Assembly: GCF_014695575.1 (NCBI RefSeq)
Contig: NZ_JACJOO010000050.1
Location: 94,167 to 158,166 of the forward strand
Direction: 5' to 3'
Length of the DNA stretch: 64,000 bases
Origin: Leptolyngbya sp. FACHB-8
Lineage (GTDB): Bacteria > Cyanobacteriota > Cyanobacteriia > Elainellales > Elainellaceae
In this document: positions 8,367 to 17,244 of the stretch, piece after piece
Position numbering within the stretch: the stretch's first letter is position 1
How the letters are laid out: every line of letters starts with the position of its first letter
Position numbers and translations under genes: made by a program
The notes under the pieces: generated by a model
The model's input: only the letters and a program-made list of their open reading frames with translations
What the model was told of the DNA's origin: nothing
Databases searched by the model: none

Positions 8367-9869
8367 TTAGCCTCCGATACCAAGCCGACCTGATAGGCCC
8401 GGGGTGAGTGGGAGCAATGTTGCTGCCATCAAAAACAATGCTAAAAGCGCAAAAGCAGCCCTGGCATCATCAGGTTCGGTTAATTCGTTTAATGCTGGGC
8501 GTTCGAGATCCCGTTGCAAAAATAGAATGACAATAGCCCAGTACAACGCTAGTGGATTGACCAGAGAGGCAACCCCTAAAATAATCAAGGTTGCGGCAGT
8601 GGTGCGCCCCGCTACTTTACGACCGTAGATGGCCTGAACGATACGTCCTCCATCTAACTGACCGGCAGGCATCAGGTTAATGGCATTAATGATCAAGCCG
8701 AGCCATCCCACCACGACTAATGGATGTACTTCAATGTAAGGCTGCTGAACTGCTTCTCCAAGGATAATTCGAGCCATTGTACCGACGAGAATTGAACCTT
8801 GAAAAAATTCTGATTGCAATGGGAACAAACTACCCGTTTGTATACCACCCTGATGTGATAATGATAATCCGATTATCAGAAAGATGAAGGCTAATAAGCC
8901 ACCTGCCGCTGGTCCCGCCAGGGAAATATCAAACAACACATTACGGTTAGGCAAAAGCGACTCAAACCGGACAAGGGAACCTAAAGACCCTAACTGCCAG
9001 GCTGGAAGGAAGAAGGGTGGGCTAAGGCGGACCTGGTAACGCCGTGCCACCCAGCGATGGGCAACTTCATGGACTGCCAGGATGCTTAATAGCCCTCCAC
9101 CGATTGCTAGAGTTTCTGGAATCCGCGCGACCTCTGTACTGAGGTCAAACCCTAAAAGAATACCCGCTGCTTCCAAGCAGGTTGCCAGGGTTGCCAGAGC
9201 CAATACCAGCGCAAATAGCTTTTGGGTCAGGGTTGTGGGCTTGGGATCATTCTGGCTAGGCAAAATCACAACAGTCGGCCGCTCCGTTGGATCATTCAGC
9301 AAGAACAGGCGATAGCGATCGCCCATACGCTCTTCTAAGCGAGCCGATAAGGATTGATGGGTCTCGGCTGCGTCTCCCCGCAAATTGCCTTTGAAGATAG
9401 CCCCATCCATATAAGGAATAGTTTCGATAGCGAAAAAGGTATCAACCCCGAAAATTTCTTTAATCTTTTGTAGATCTTCTGCTGGAATTTTCTCAACGGC
9501 TAGCGTTGGTTTAACGACATCAGACGTAGGAGAAGGAGCCTCTGAGGAGCTAATTACCTCTGTTTGCCCACTGGGTTCCTCTGAAGCAACTGCTGACGGA
9601 CGACGAAAAGCTGAGGCATCTTGCCCCAAGGCTCGCAGCTGGTTACCTAAGTAAATATAGGCAACTGTCGATAGCACCAGAATTACCAAAATAGCTGCCA
9701 AGTTAATGAAAATACCCAGGCTGAACAGGCTAAAGACTAAAAGCCAGGGAGCCATCAGTACAACCGACTGCAGCCAGGCCAATAGCCCAGGCTTGCCATA
9801 GGGGCGAGCACGATTGAATCCCCATACCAATACACCGAGCGCAACCAGCAAAATCAGAATAATTATCAT
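8367..9869 (-). CDS. Site-2 protease family, EGY1/EGY2-like
   Basis: An M50 intramembrane metalloprotease. Two N-terminal membrane helices are followed by a soluble region (about residues 95-210) resembling that of plant EGY proteins. The zinc motif is HEVAH (in ILAVHEVAHRW) and the third ligand lies in NLMPAGQLDGGR. At least six membrane segments occur in the C-terminal half. EGY homologues act in thylakoid or chloroplast membrane processes. It is the first gene of a three-gene minus-strand group (protease, PIN protein, ParA-type ATPase). Confidence 0.93.
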   Translation of the reverse strand: MIIILILLVALGVLVWGFNRARPYGKPGLLAWLQSVVLMAPWLLVFSLFSLGIFINLAAILVILVLSTVAYIYLGNQLRALGQDASAFRRPSAVASEEPSGQTEVISSSEAPSPTSDVVKPTLAVEKIPAEDLQKIKEIFGVDTFFAIETIPYMDGAIFKGNLRGDAAETHQSLSARLEERMGDRYRLFLLNDPTERPTVVILPSQNDPKPTTLTQKLFALVLALATLATCLEAAGILLGFDLSTEVARIPETLAIGGGLLSILAVHEVAHRWVARRYQVRLSPPFFLPAWQLGSLGSLVRFESLLPNRNVLFDISLAGPAAGGLLAFIFLIIGLSLSHQGGIQTGSLFPLQSEFFQGSILVGTMARIILGEAVQQPYIEVHPLVVVGWLGLIINAINLMPAGQLDGGRIVQAIYGRKVAGRTTAATLIILGVASLVNPLALYWAIVILFLQRDLERPALNELTEPDDARAAFALLALFLMAATLLPLTPGLSGRLGIGG

Positions 9870-10191
9870 CACTCAAGCAATATTTTTACAAAACTTTACA
9901 GGTTATCAGGAGAATTTTCCCTTCTTAGAAAAACGAAGGGATTTTCCCTGGTAAAAGATCTGCATTGTTGTTGCATTATATGGAGTCTTGCAACTCTTCC
10001 CATCACCCCATAAGCGAAGTTATAGTTGCATCTTGCACCTTGCCATCCCGAAATTCAAAGTCCTCATGTTCTCGCGGCTACGTGGTAAAAACACGAAAAC
10101 TGCGTATTTTGACATAGCATCTAAGTATAGCTACTGTCATTTTTGTCAGAACGTAGGCCGAGGGCGAGACGCTGCACAACTTAATCCTTAG
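9870..10191. other. Intergenic region upstream of the EGY-like gene
   Basis: No gene is supported. It should hold the promoter for the minus-strand protease-PIN-ParA group, but I see no clear -35/-10 pair. Confidence 0.4.
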
Positions 10192-10301
10192 CTAGTAGTC
10201 TGTCAATGTTCAAGTGTGGGGTTGACCCACACTTGAACATGAAATTTGAGGAGTTTTTGAGGGGTTGTAGACCCCTCAAAAACTCCTTGACAGCGTGCTG
10301 G
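10192..10301 (+). repeat. Element family A, copy 1 (110 bp)
   Basis: A 110-bp element with imperfect 15-bp terminal inverted repeats (CTAGTAGTCTGTCAA at the left, its complement with changes at the right). Inside are two hairpins, one around TGTTCAAGTGTGGG and one around GAGTTTTTGAGGGG. A second copy of the same length lies at 55339-55448. Confidence 0.85.
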
Positions 10302-10323
10302 TGTCTTAATAAAAATAGCCGGG

Positions 10324-10401
10324 GCATGTTTTAAAGTTGATTGAAAGAGTCATTTTTTCGTGCATAAAGCACACGAAAAAATGACCTTTAAAGCAGGTCC
10401 T
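10324..10401 (-). repeat. Element family C, copy 1
   Basis: A hairpin pairs GTCATTTTTTCGTG with its complement, flanked by CTTTAAAGCAGGTCC. The reverse complement aligns with the element at 42893-42961 (GGRCCTGCTTTAAA, then a T-rich stem beginning YATTTTT). Confidence 0.65.
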
Positions 10402-10466
10402 AGCCATGAGCGGCAGAAATCAACCGTGGTTGGAATGGAGAATCGTTCAAATCTTCCACCCCAAAT

Positions 10467-10590
10467 AACCTGAGTTCGGGTTAAGGGTGTTTCCGAGTAC
10501 CGTGCGTTGCATGGCACTCGAAAAAGCTCATTTTGGCGTACGCTTTGCGCACGCCAAAATGAGCTTTTCAGCTTATCCCGAACTGAGGTC
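10467..10590 (+). repeat. Element family B, copy 1
   Basis: Terminal inverted repeats AACCTGAGTTCGGG and CCCGAACTGAGGT bound a 124-bp element. The core contains a perfect stem around GCTCATTTTGGCGTACGC. Related copies lie at 18398, 41888, 48724 and 58982; a degenerate one may lie near 36329. Confidence 0.85.
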
Positions 10591-10698
10591 AAATATAGGA
10601 AAACTTAAACTTTTGAACACAGGGCTGTTTGGAAGTTTTTTTTGGATAAGCGTAAGAAAGAACACCTTTCCAGACAGCTTTAAAGTACGTGGTGGTGT

Positions 10699-11628
10699 TT
10701 AAGCATCAGGACGAGCCGCCGCTACCGCTTGCCGGAGATGTCCTTGGTGCTCTGTTAGAAGGCGATCGCTCGTGTCCACATCCAAGCCGGTCCAGTGCAT
10801 GAGTAGTGCTAGCTTGACCCGCCGCTGGCTGCGCTCTAATAGCTCAGCCGCTCCATCTCGGCTCAATTGGGTGAGGTCTTGGACAATCCGAACGGCCCGA
10901 TCCAGCAACTTCTGATTGGTAACAGCCACATCTACCATGCGGTTACCGTAGACCTTACCAAGCCGCACCATCGTTCCAGTAGAAAGAATATTCAGGGCCA
11001 TTTTGGTAACGGTTCCGGCCTTCAATCGGGTGGAACCCGCTAGAATTTCAGGGCCAACCAGCAAGCGAATATCAATGTCTACCGCAGCGGATACCTGCTC
11101 GGCTGGTACACAGGCGATAAAGATGGTGGTAGCTCCGCGTTGACGGGCTTCTGCCAAAGCTCCGTGGACGTAAGGGGTTGTGCCTCCAGCAGCAATGCCC
11201 ACTACAACATCATGCGAAGTGATTTGACGCTGGGCGATCGCCTCTGCCCCATCCTCTGCTCGATCTTCTTTATCTTCGGAACTGCGAACCAAAGCTGGCT
11301 CGCCGCCAGCAATAATGCCTTGTACCAGTTCAGGAGGCGTACAAAAAGTGGGAGGACACTCTGCTGCATCCAAGACTCCGAGCCGACCACTGGTACCGGC
11401 TCCTACATAAAACAGCCGACCTCCCTGGCTCAGGGTTGCTGCGGTTCGATCAATAGCCTCTGCCAGTTTTTCTCGAACTGCGGCGATAGCTGCAACCGTT
11501 TTTTGGTCCTCCTGGTTAAACAGCGTCACCATCTCTAAGGTAGATAAGCTATCAAGCTGCTCACTGGCGGGGTTGGCCTGTTCGGTCAGAAGGTGACCGC
11601 GCTCTGATAGTCCTGTGGCTTGCGTCAT
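10699..11628 (-). CDS. murQ: N-acetylmuramic acid 6-phosphate etherase
   Basis: Cleaves the lactyl ether of MurNAc-6-phosphate, giving GlcNAc-6-phosphate in cell-wall recycling. The SIS fold is shown by YVGAGTSGRLGVLDAAECPP split around residue 80-100 and by GIAAGGTTPYV; the SSEDKEDRAEDGA segment carries catalytic acids. Length (309) is normal. The start overlaps the stop of the DUF3110 gene as TAATG, which implies translational coupling. A family B element sits just downstream. Confidence 0.96.
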   Translation of the reverse strand: MTQATGLSERGHLLTEQANPASEQLDSLSTLEMVTLFNQEDQKTVAAIAAVREKLAEAIDRTAATLSQGGRLFYVGAGTSGRLGVLDAAECPPTFCTPPELVQGIIAGGEPALVRSSEDKEDRAEDGAEAIAQRQITSHDVVVGIAAGGTTPYVHGALAEARQRGATTIFIACVPAEQVSAAVDIDIRLLVGPEILAGSTRLKAGTVTKMALNILSTGTMVRLGKVYGNRMVDVAVTNQKLLDRAVRIVQDLTQLSRDGAAELLERSQRRVKLALLMHWTGLDVDTSDRLLTEHQGHLRQAVAAARPDA

Positions 11629-12005
11629 TACAGCAATCCCTCCAAGCGGCGGCGAATCGCATCTAGCTCTGAGGTGGAGAAATCATCCGGTGGCGGCTCT
11701 GGCCCCTTTTCAGGATCCCACTCAACGTCGTCCAAATTTGTTTCAGGGGGGATAGCAAGGGTTCCTTCAGGGACCAGAACACACTCGTACTCCGCTTCCT
11801 CGCAAAATTCCTCCACCTCTTCCGACTCAATAGGCTCCACACTAGGAGACAGGAAATCTTGGGCTTCCAATAGCAGCCCATAGCGAGTGGCATCTTCCTC
11901 TGACTCAAACATCAGCACAACATTACGGTCATCCTCCTGCATTTTGAGGGTATAGATGCCTTCGTTTTCAGTGCCAGGGTTGAACAGTAGGACGTATACA
12001 CGCAT
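11628..12005 (-). CDS. DUF3110 protein
   Basis: A small acidic cyanobacterial protein (125 residues) with the DUF3110 N-terminus MRVYVLLFNPGTENEGIYTL and the segment VVLMFESEEDATRYGLLLEA. The function is not known. The ATG at 12005 is chosen because it begins the conserved domain; the frame opens 11 codons earlier. Its stop overlaps the murQ start (TAATG), so the two are made together. Confidence 0.88.
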   Translation of the reverse strand: MRVYVLLFNPGTENEGIYTLKMQEDDRNVVLMFESEEDATRYGLLLEAQDFLSPSVEPIESEEVEEFCEEAEYECVLVPEGTLAIPPETNLDDVEWDPEKGPEPPPDDFSTSELDAIRRRLEGLL

Positions 12006-12251
12006 GAAAATTACGGGGTGCAGGACAATACGGAACACGACTATGAAACCCCATGGTATAGCAGTAAGCTACAAAGGTTAAATTCGCCTGAAGTATTCCT
12101 AAAAAATCCCTGGCCCTATATCTTTTTAGGATTAGACGCATCCTCACATTGGATTGGTATTACGCATTTTTGTCAGTGATCTTTCCCACACTACCGCTAT
12201 CGCAAAACTTATACCGGAAGGAGAGAGATTAGCTTAAACCGGTCTCCTTTG

Positions 12252-12388
12252 CAGCAATTCTCATTTTGAAATCCAACCCGAAAATAGCCCGCCTTCGGCG
12301 GGCTATTTTCGGGTTGGATTTCAAAGCTGAGAGTTCGTGCCCTTCGGGCACGAACTCTCAGCTTTGAAACCCATACTGAGAATTGCTG
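12252..12388. repeat. Element family D, copy 1 (137 bp)
   Basis: Terminal inverted repeats CAGCAATTCTCA and TGAGAATTGCTG bound two consecutive hairpins. The first has CCCGCC-TTC-GGCGGG at its tip, the second GTGCCC-TTC-GGGCAC; both stems are essentially perfect. A second copy at 36465-36596 keeps the ends and layout with different stem sequences. Confidence 0.9.
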
Positions 12389-12474
12389 TCTCCTTTGGGT
12401 TACAAGCCCTATGTCAACTGCCACAGCAAGAATAGTGCTAGTTCTGAGTCCTTCAATCCTTCAAGTGTTGATTT

Positions 12475-13308
12475 TTAGGACTGTTTCAAGGCCAAAGCTC
12501 GATTGAGCTTGCCACTGCTAAATCCTTCCAGATCTAGGGTGACGTAGAGAAAGCCGTAAATCTGGAACTGTTCGACCAGGGCAGGTAGGTCTTGAGTCTG
12601 CACAAAGGCCTGAATGTCCTCAACCGGCAGTTCAATGCGGGCAGTGTCTCCCTCGGAACGCACGCGCAAATTCTTCAAGCCTAATTGCCGCAGATAGCGC
12701 TCAGCCCGACCGACTCGTTGCAATTTCTCAACGGTAATGGTTTCGCCGTAGGGGAAGCGGGAACTGAGACAGGGCTGAGCAGGTTTGTCCCACCAAGGCA
12801 GACCCAGATTACGGGAGAGCTCTCTCACTTCTAACTTGGAAATGCCAACTTCTGCCAGAGGCGATCGCGCTCCCCGTTCCTTAGCAGCCTGAATTCCTGG
12901 ACGATAGTCACCCAAATCATCAGCATTTACCCCATCCACGACGTAGGGGTAGCCCCAGGCCAAAGCCAAAGGTTTTAACGTGTCGTGTAATTCGCTTTTA
13001 CAGAAGTAGCAGCGGTTGACCGGATTGGCGGTGTAGTCCGGATTGTCCATTTCGTGCGTCTGGACAATTTTGTGAGGAATGCCCATCTCTGCTGCCTGCT
13101 TACGCGCATCTTCCAGATCCTCAGGCATTAGCGAAGGGGATTCGGCCGTGACGGCGAGGGCGCGATCGCCCAGCACATCAAAAGCCACCTTGGCTACTAA
13201 AGTACTATCAATACCACCAGAGTAAGCAATGAGCGCCTGTTCCATTTCCTGAAACAGGGCTTTTAGCTGCTCATACTTTTCTGCTAAGGTTCGCGTCGTT
13301 AAATCCAT
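12475..13308 (-). CDS. larE: ATP-dependent sacrificial sulfur transferase LarE-like
   Basis: A PP-loop ATPase of the LarE family (277 residues), known in lactobacilli to donate its cysteine sulfur to the nickel-pincer cofactor of lactate racemase. The ATP loop SGGIDST is near residue 30, and RCYFCKSELHD is near residue 98. The conserved cysteine of the family lies in QPCLSSRFPYGETIT, matching the sacrificial Cys position. No larA, larB or larC is nearby, so its role here is inferred from family only. Confidence 0.9.
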   Translation of the reverse strand: MDLTTRTLAEKYEQLKALFQEMEQALIAYSGGIDSTLVAKVAFDVLGDRALAVTAESPSLMPEDLEDARKQAAEMGIPHKIVQTHEMDNPDYTANPVNRCYFCKSELHDTLKPLALAWGYPYVVDGVNADDLGDYRPGIQAAKERGARSPLAEVGISKLEVRELSRNLGLPWWDKPAQPCLSSRFPYGETITVEKLQRVGRAERYLRQLGLKNLRVRSEGDTARIELPVEDIQAFVQTQDLPALVEQFQIYGFLYVTLDLEGFSSGKLNRALALKQS

Positions 13309-13438
13309 GACTCACCCCAACATTTGACCGCCAAGTCAAATTTCCCTGGCTACACTATCAAACAGTGTAACGAATTCTGGATAAAGCCATTTCAATGGAG
13401 TAATACCACCTGCTATGAACTCCGCTTCCTCTAGAAAC

Positions 13439-13490
13439 GGTATGTTTTTTGTTGGAACGCCCGTGTAACGGGCATCCCAACGAAAAACAT
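13439..13490. repeat. Imperfect hairpin between larE and aroQ
   Basis: The arms read GTTTTTTGTTGGAACGCCCG and a near-complement ending CGAAAAACATG, with a few mismatches. It resembles the hairpins elsewhere in the window and lies between larE and the end of aroQ. Confidence 0.5.
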
Positions 13491-13526
13491 GCTGATAAGC
13501 AGAAATTTCCTGTGCAATGTAAGAGC

Positions 13527-13575
13527 ACCTGAATAAATAAAACAGGGAGAGCGATCGCCCTCCCTGTTTCAGGTA
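13527..13575 (-). terminator. Hairpin downstream of aroQ
   Basis: Exact stem AAACAGGGAG / CTCCCTGTTT with a HIP1 octamer (GCGATCGC) in the loop, and outer pairing of ACCTGA with TCAGGT. It lies about 10 nt after the aroQ stop on the minus strand and probably ends that transcript. Confidence 0.65.
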
Positions 13576-13585
13576 GATGTTGCGG

Positions 13586-14044
13586 TCAACGCCGCAAATA
13601 TTGCACAAGGGCACGCAGGCCCAAGTAATAGCTATCGGCTCCAAACCCACTCACTTGCCCAATGGCAACCGGAGCGATGTAAGAGTGGTGACGAAACTCT
13701 TCACGCCGGTAGATATTACTGAGGTGAACCTCAACCGTTGGAATTTCGGTGCCAGCAATGGCATCCCGAATAGCAACGCTGGTGTGAGTATAGGCTCCTG
13801 GGTTAATCAGCAAGCCATGACGCACTCCCATCGCAGCATGGATGTGGTCTATAAGGGCCCCCTCATGATTTTCCTGAAAGCTTTCGAGAGATACATTACC
13901 CAGGGCATTCGCTTCTTCCCGCAAGCGACGATCAATCTCTTGAAGGGTTATACGACCGTAGGTTTCGGGCTCACGCTTCCCCAGCAAATTAAGATTTGGC
14001 CCATGAAGAACCAAAAGATTGAGAGGCGAAGTGTTGTCTAGCAA
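13586..14044 (-). CDS. aroQ: 3-dehydroquinate dehydratase, type II
   Basis: Third step of the shikimate pathway. Type II motifs are clear: [16 protein letters not shown] with the active-site Tyr, [16 protein letters not shown], and [18 protein letters not shown] with the catalytic His. At 152 residues the length is normal. No ATG precedes the conserved first strand, so the TTG at 14044 is the likely start. It begins 3 nt after the stop of a 45-residue gene, suggesting coupled translation. Confidence 0.95.
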   Translation of the reverse strand: MLDNTSPLNLLVLHGPNLNLLGKREPETYGRITLQEIDRRLREEANALGNVSLESFQENHEGALIDHIHAAMGVRHGLLINPGAYTHTSVAIRDAIAGTEIPTVEVHLSNIYRREEFRHHSYIAPVAIGQVSGFGADSYYLGLRALVQYLRR

Positions 14045-14047
14045 GGC

Positions 14048-14185
14048 TTACCGGCGGCGCCCCCGATCATCAACAGGAATGGGAATCGGCTCAGCTTCGG
14101 GCTGCACATCAGGCCCAAGGATAGCTTCGATCAGCTTTTGTGCCCATTCCCGTAGCTTTTCCAGTACATTTTCAATGAAATCCAT
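14048..14185 (-). CDS. Small hypothetical protein (45 aa) upstream of aroQ
   Basis: An ATG-initiated frame of 45 codons. It begins MDFIENVLEKLREWAQKL, an amphipathic helix, continues through a proline- and acid-rich stretch (EAEPIPIPVDD), and ends in RGRRR. The regular composition and the 3-nt gap to aroQ support a real gene. Function unknown. Confidence 0.6.
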   Translation of the reverse strand: MDFIENVLEKLREWAQKLIEAILGPDVQPEAEPIPIPVDDRGRRR

Positions 14186-14386
14186 TGATCTGCTAGCTCC
14201 TTAGGTAGCTTAGAGCAGCCCTGCCCCTGCAGCGATCGCTTAACAGGGACAAAACCTCTAATCTTTCGATCTCAGTAAATAGATCATAACGAATCATCGA
14301 AAATGATCAAGTATTACTTTTTGAGCCTGCCTGCTATGAAGAGGCCGCTAACATCTGCCCCCACCTTCAACTCAGGGGCTTGCGGC

Positions 14387-15793
14387 TTATTCCGACAATT
14401 GAGGAATTGTTACAAGATAGCGATATCCGCTCTCCGGAGTACCCTGTAGCTTGATATCACCTCCATGAAGCTCAATGAGCTGCTTACAGAGGTTCAATTC
14501 CAGGCTTTGGCGGGAGACGGTAGCGATTTTCTTAGCTCGTTGCACTTCCGCAAGAGGGCTTTCTTCATCAATGTTTTCTGAAGCAAGCTCAGGATAGTTC
14601 GCTCCATTATCCCAGGTGCTTCCGGGAGTGCTTTCCATCAATTGCCGCAACAAGTAGTCGGCATGGGGCAGCCCATCTCCTAGCCAGGGATGATAGACAG
14701 AAATAGCCAGGGTTAGATGGTTGTCACGACGAGACACATGAACTCGGATATCGCTATCAGGGCTGGCGGCCTGAATCACACTGAGAACCAGGTGATACAG
14801 CATTTGCCGAATTTTATCCTTGTCGAGTAGCCAGATGCGATCGCTCGGCCCCAGCCCCATTGTCAAACGCAACTGCTGCTCTTGCCGTTGTGCAGCCTGC
14901 TGAAGAGCCGTAAGCGACTGCTGACAAAGCATTTCAATATCAACAGTGGATAGGTTCAGGGAAGCGTTCTTCTCTTCCAGAGCCCCTAACTCCAGCATTT
15001 CATTCAGCACAGAGAGTAAATACTGGCCACTGTTGTGGATGATGTCCATGTATTCCTTCTGTTTATCGGTCAAGGGGCCATAGATCTCGCGATTGAGAAC
15101 ACTAGCCATACCGAGAATAGAGGTAAGTGGGGTTCTTAGCTCTTGAGCCATGTGGGATAGCAGAGTTCCTTTAATGGCACTGATGTTACTTGTAAGAGGT
15201 GCTGGGGCACTAACTGCCATTTTTTCTGCGATCGTTTGCTTACGTAGATAGCTACGCTCGTACTCGCTCATACACCAGCGAGCAACCAACTCCAGCATTT
15301 CGAGTTCACGACTGGTAAATTGGCGAGGAGATAGGTCCATCACAGCCAATGTTCCAATGCAGTAGCCACTGGACGTAAATATGGGAACTCCAGCATAAGC
15401 CTGAATCCCATAGCGTTGAACCAAACGGCTGTTAGCAAACCGCTCATCTAAGCGAGTATCAGATAAGGTAAGAACCTGTTGTGTATCAAAAACCTGTGAG
15501 CAGAACGCTTCATTACGTGGGAGTTGGCGGGAGGTTGCCAACTCATTCATGAGCCCAATGCGGCAAAGCCCAAAGGCCGATTTGAAGAGCTGTCGATCTG
15601 GCTCCATCAAACCCAAGATACAAATAGGTGCATTCAATAAATGGGCTGCGGTTTGCGTTGCCTCCTCGAATACGGGCACGCTTTCGATATCCATCAGCCC
15701 TAATTCTGATATCGCCTTTGTCCGTCGATGCTCATCTAGCGCTTCAGCAGCATCGTCGTAATGGCAAAGTAATTTAGAATTTGGGTCTAGCAT
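14387..15793 (-). CDS. GAF-domain histidine-kinase-like protein with degenerate catalytic boxes
   Basis: The 468 residues contain a GAF domain (about 35-180), a HisKA-like dimerisation region (about 205-275) and an HATPase-like region. Where kinases have SHELRTPL this protein has AQELRTPL, so the phospho-acceptor His is Gln217; a His three residues earlier (214) is off register. The N-box Asn is not evident in YHLVLSVIQAA, no clear DxGxG is seen, and the G2 box position reads SLELNL. It is probably a pseudokinase or scaffold. It is transcribed alone; a response regulator lies 1.5 kb upstream on the same strand. Confidence 0.85.
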   Translation of the reverse strand: MLDPNSKLLCHYDDAAEALDEHRRTKAISELGLMDIESVPVFEEATQTAAHLLNAPICILGLMEPDRQLFKSAFGLCRIGLMNELATSRQLPRNEAFCSQVFDTQQVLTLSDTRLDERFANSRLVQRYGIQAYAGVPIFTSSGYCIGTLAVMDLSPRQFTSRELEMLELVARWCMSEYERSYLRKQTIAEKMAVSAPAPLTSNISAIKGTLLSHMAQELRTPLTSILGMASVLNREIYGPLTDKQKEYMDIIHNSGQYLLSVLNEMLELGALEEKNASLNLSTVDIEMLCQQSLTALQQAAQRQEQQLRLTMGLGPSDRIWLLDKDKIRQMLYHLVLSVIQAASPDSDIRVHVSRRDNHLTLAISVYHPWLGDGLPHADYLLRQLMESTPGSTWDNGANYPELASENIDEESPLAEVQRAKKIATVSRQSLELNLCKQLIELHGGDIKLQGTPESGYRYLVTIPQLSE

Positions 15794-16607
15794 TGGAACC
15801 CTCTGATCAGGGGTAATGTTGTGGGCGCGAAGATGGGTGGAACAAAGGGTCTGATGTTTGGAACTTCAAAACACCAAATTGCCTTGATCTATTTTCAGGA
15901 TTCCCTAAGTTAATTTGCGAATTGCACCATCATGCAAAGGGTCTGAATTTCGTCTAAACTCGTCATGCAGTAAGCTCAGAGTGATCGATAAGCCCCTATA
16001 AAATCATCCGTAATTCTACTGGCGAAACGAATGATTGGTTGAGGAAAACCCTTGTTTTCTAGGAGTTTATAAGGGTTGCATAATTCGAGCTTAAACAACT
16101 CAGGTTAAATTCAAGCAATTTCACTGACGGTTTCCGAAAAGCACCATCTCTAATAGGAAAGGACGTCTAAGATCGCAACAGCTACCCAAGCATTTTATAG
16201 CGCTTAAAGCAGTGCAAAACATTACGAGGAACTGCTGCAATACCTGATGTCTAGAGATATGTCTATTAAATTACAAAATCTTTAGCTCAGTTCGCTGGGG
16301 GCCACGTCTTAATCGAAACTGTTTTCTTAAGGATCTCTCGTCAAATCTTGTGTGAAGTCTTTATTGTTTTCTTACCTATAACTTAAAGTCCTGTATAATT
16401 TAAGTCAGGATTTTTGAGCCAGTGACTTTCGGGCGAAGCATAAGTCTGCGATGGGTTCAACTTAACCATTAGACTATCGTGCCGCGAGTGTGTTGTAGAA
16501 GAAAGGGTACAGAATGCCTCCACAACAGCCAAATATGGATGGATCTAAAGCATTACTTTCAACTCACCTTCTTTACGCATGAAATTCATAGGTAATGTCG
16601 TTTTTCT
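15794..16607. other. Long intergenic region with a possible promoter
   Basis: No protein gene is supported. A good TATAAT hexamer occurs near 16395, but the -35 region is weak. The sequence after it could be transcribed as a small RNA, though I recognise no family. The stretch next to 15793 should hold the promoter of the GAF kinase-like gene. Confidence 0.35.
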
Positions 16608-16668
16608 GAAGCTATACAGAATGGGAGGAGTGGCATGCAGTTCCACTCCTCCCATTCTGTATAGCTTC
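16608..16668. repeat. Hairpin with 26-bp perfect arms
   Basis: Exact 26-nt arms (16608-16633 and 16643-16668) flank a 9-nt loop. It has no T run and no gene within 70 bp on its left, so it looks like one of the window's intergenic hairpin elements. Confidence 0.75.
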
Positions 16669-16692
16669 CTATTGATTTGAGATTAGGGTATT

Positions 16693-16730
16693 AAGGGATA
16701 AGCTGTGGCGATCGCCACAGCTTATCCCTT
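16693..16730 (-). terminator. Perfect 38-bp palindrome
   Basis: A fully symmetrical 38-bp palindrome with no loop, centred on the HIP1 octamer GCGATCGC. It lies about 12 nt after the stop of the 38-residue gene, so it may terminate it. Confidence 0.65.
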
Positions 16731-16741
16731 GTGCTCTGTCC

Positions 16742-16858
16742 CTAATGCAAGGGTCCATAGGGTGTGCCAAGTGCAATAAGGTACAACACAACGGCACTTG
16801 CCCCTACAAGGACTACCGCCAGATATAACCCCTGCATCATTTCCCGTGACATGCGCAT
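16742..16858 (-). CDS. Small single-pass membrane protein (38 aa)
   Basis: A 38-codon frame starting MRMSREMMQG, followed by one hydrophobic helix (LYLAVVLVGASAVVLYLIAL) and a short tail GTPYGPLH. The ribosome binding site is strong: AAGGAGG lies 5 nt before the ATG. The size and layout resemble the small subunits of photosynthetic or NDH complexes, but I cannot match it to a named subunit. A perfect palindrome follows the stop. Confidence 0.65.
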   Translation of the reverse strand: MRMSREMMQGLYLAVVLVGASAVVLYLIALGTPYGPLH

Positions 16859-17244
16859 ACCAACCTCCTTCCCTGGGGGAACTTGAGCGAACCGTTCCTG
16901 CTGTTAGTGTCTGAAGCCAATGCCCCAGCAACATGACGATGCTACCGGTTTGCCGCTCCTCTGCCTGTCTTCTCAAGGGAAGAACCTAGAAATCCTAGGG
17001 CTGACTCCTGTATAGGGTCTTGTTTAACCACGGGGCTCACACAAGTGAGCTAGATACGAGCATTCAGAAGCATTCATAGAATTTACGGTGCTTGAAATCT
17101 GCTACATACCACACATGTGCCAGCCCCGAACTTTCAGCAATATTTTGGCCAGTCTTTCTAAAACCCCTGACTTTTGAAATACTGCGCTCCTTAAATTAGG
17201 GGATTCAGAAAAAACTGTCCGGATGGGTAGACGAGTTTCCAGTT
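16859..17244. other. Intergenic region
   Basis: No gene is supported. It holds the ribosome binding site and presumably the promoter of the 38-residue gene, and the downstream side of the LuxR-type regulator gene. Confidence 0.4.

Noticed and set aside
10350..10702. Two overlapping open frames on opposite strands
   Set aside because: Both run through family B and C palindromes; open frames in palindromic DNA appear on both strands by symmetry.
12209..12424. Open frame of 71 codons on the minus strand
   Set aside because: It is made of the two hairpins of a family D element, so it is structure and not a gene.
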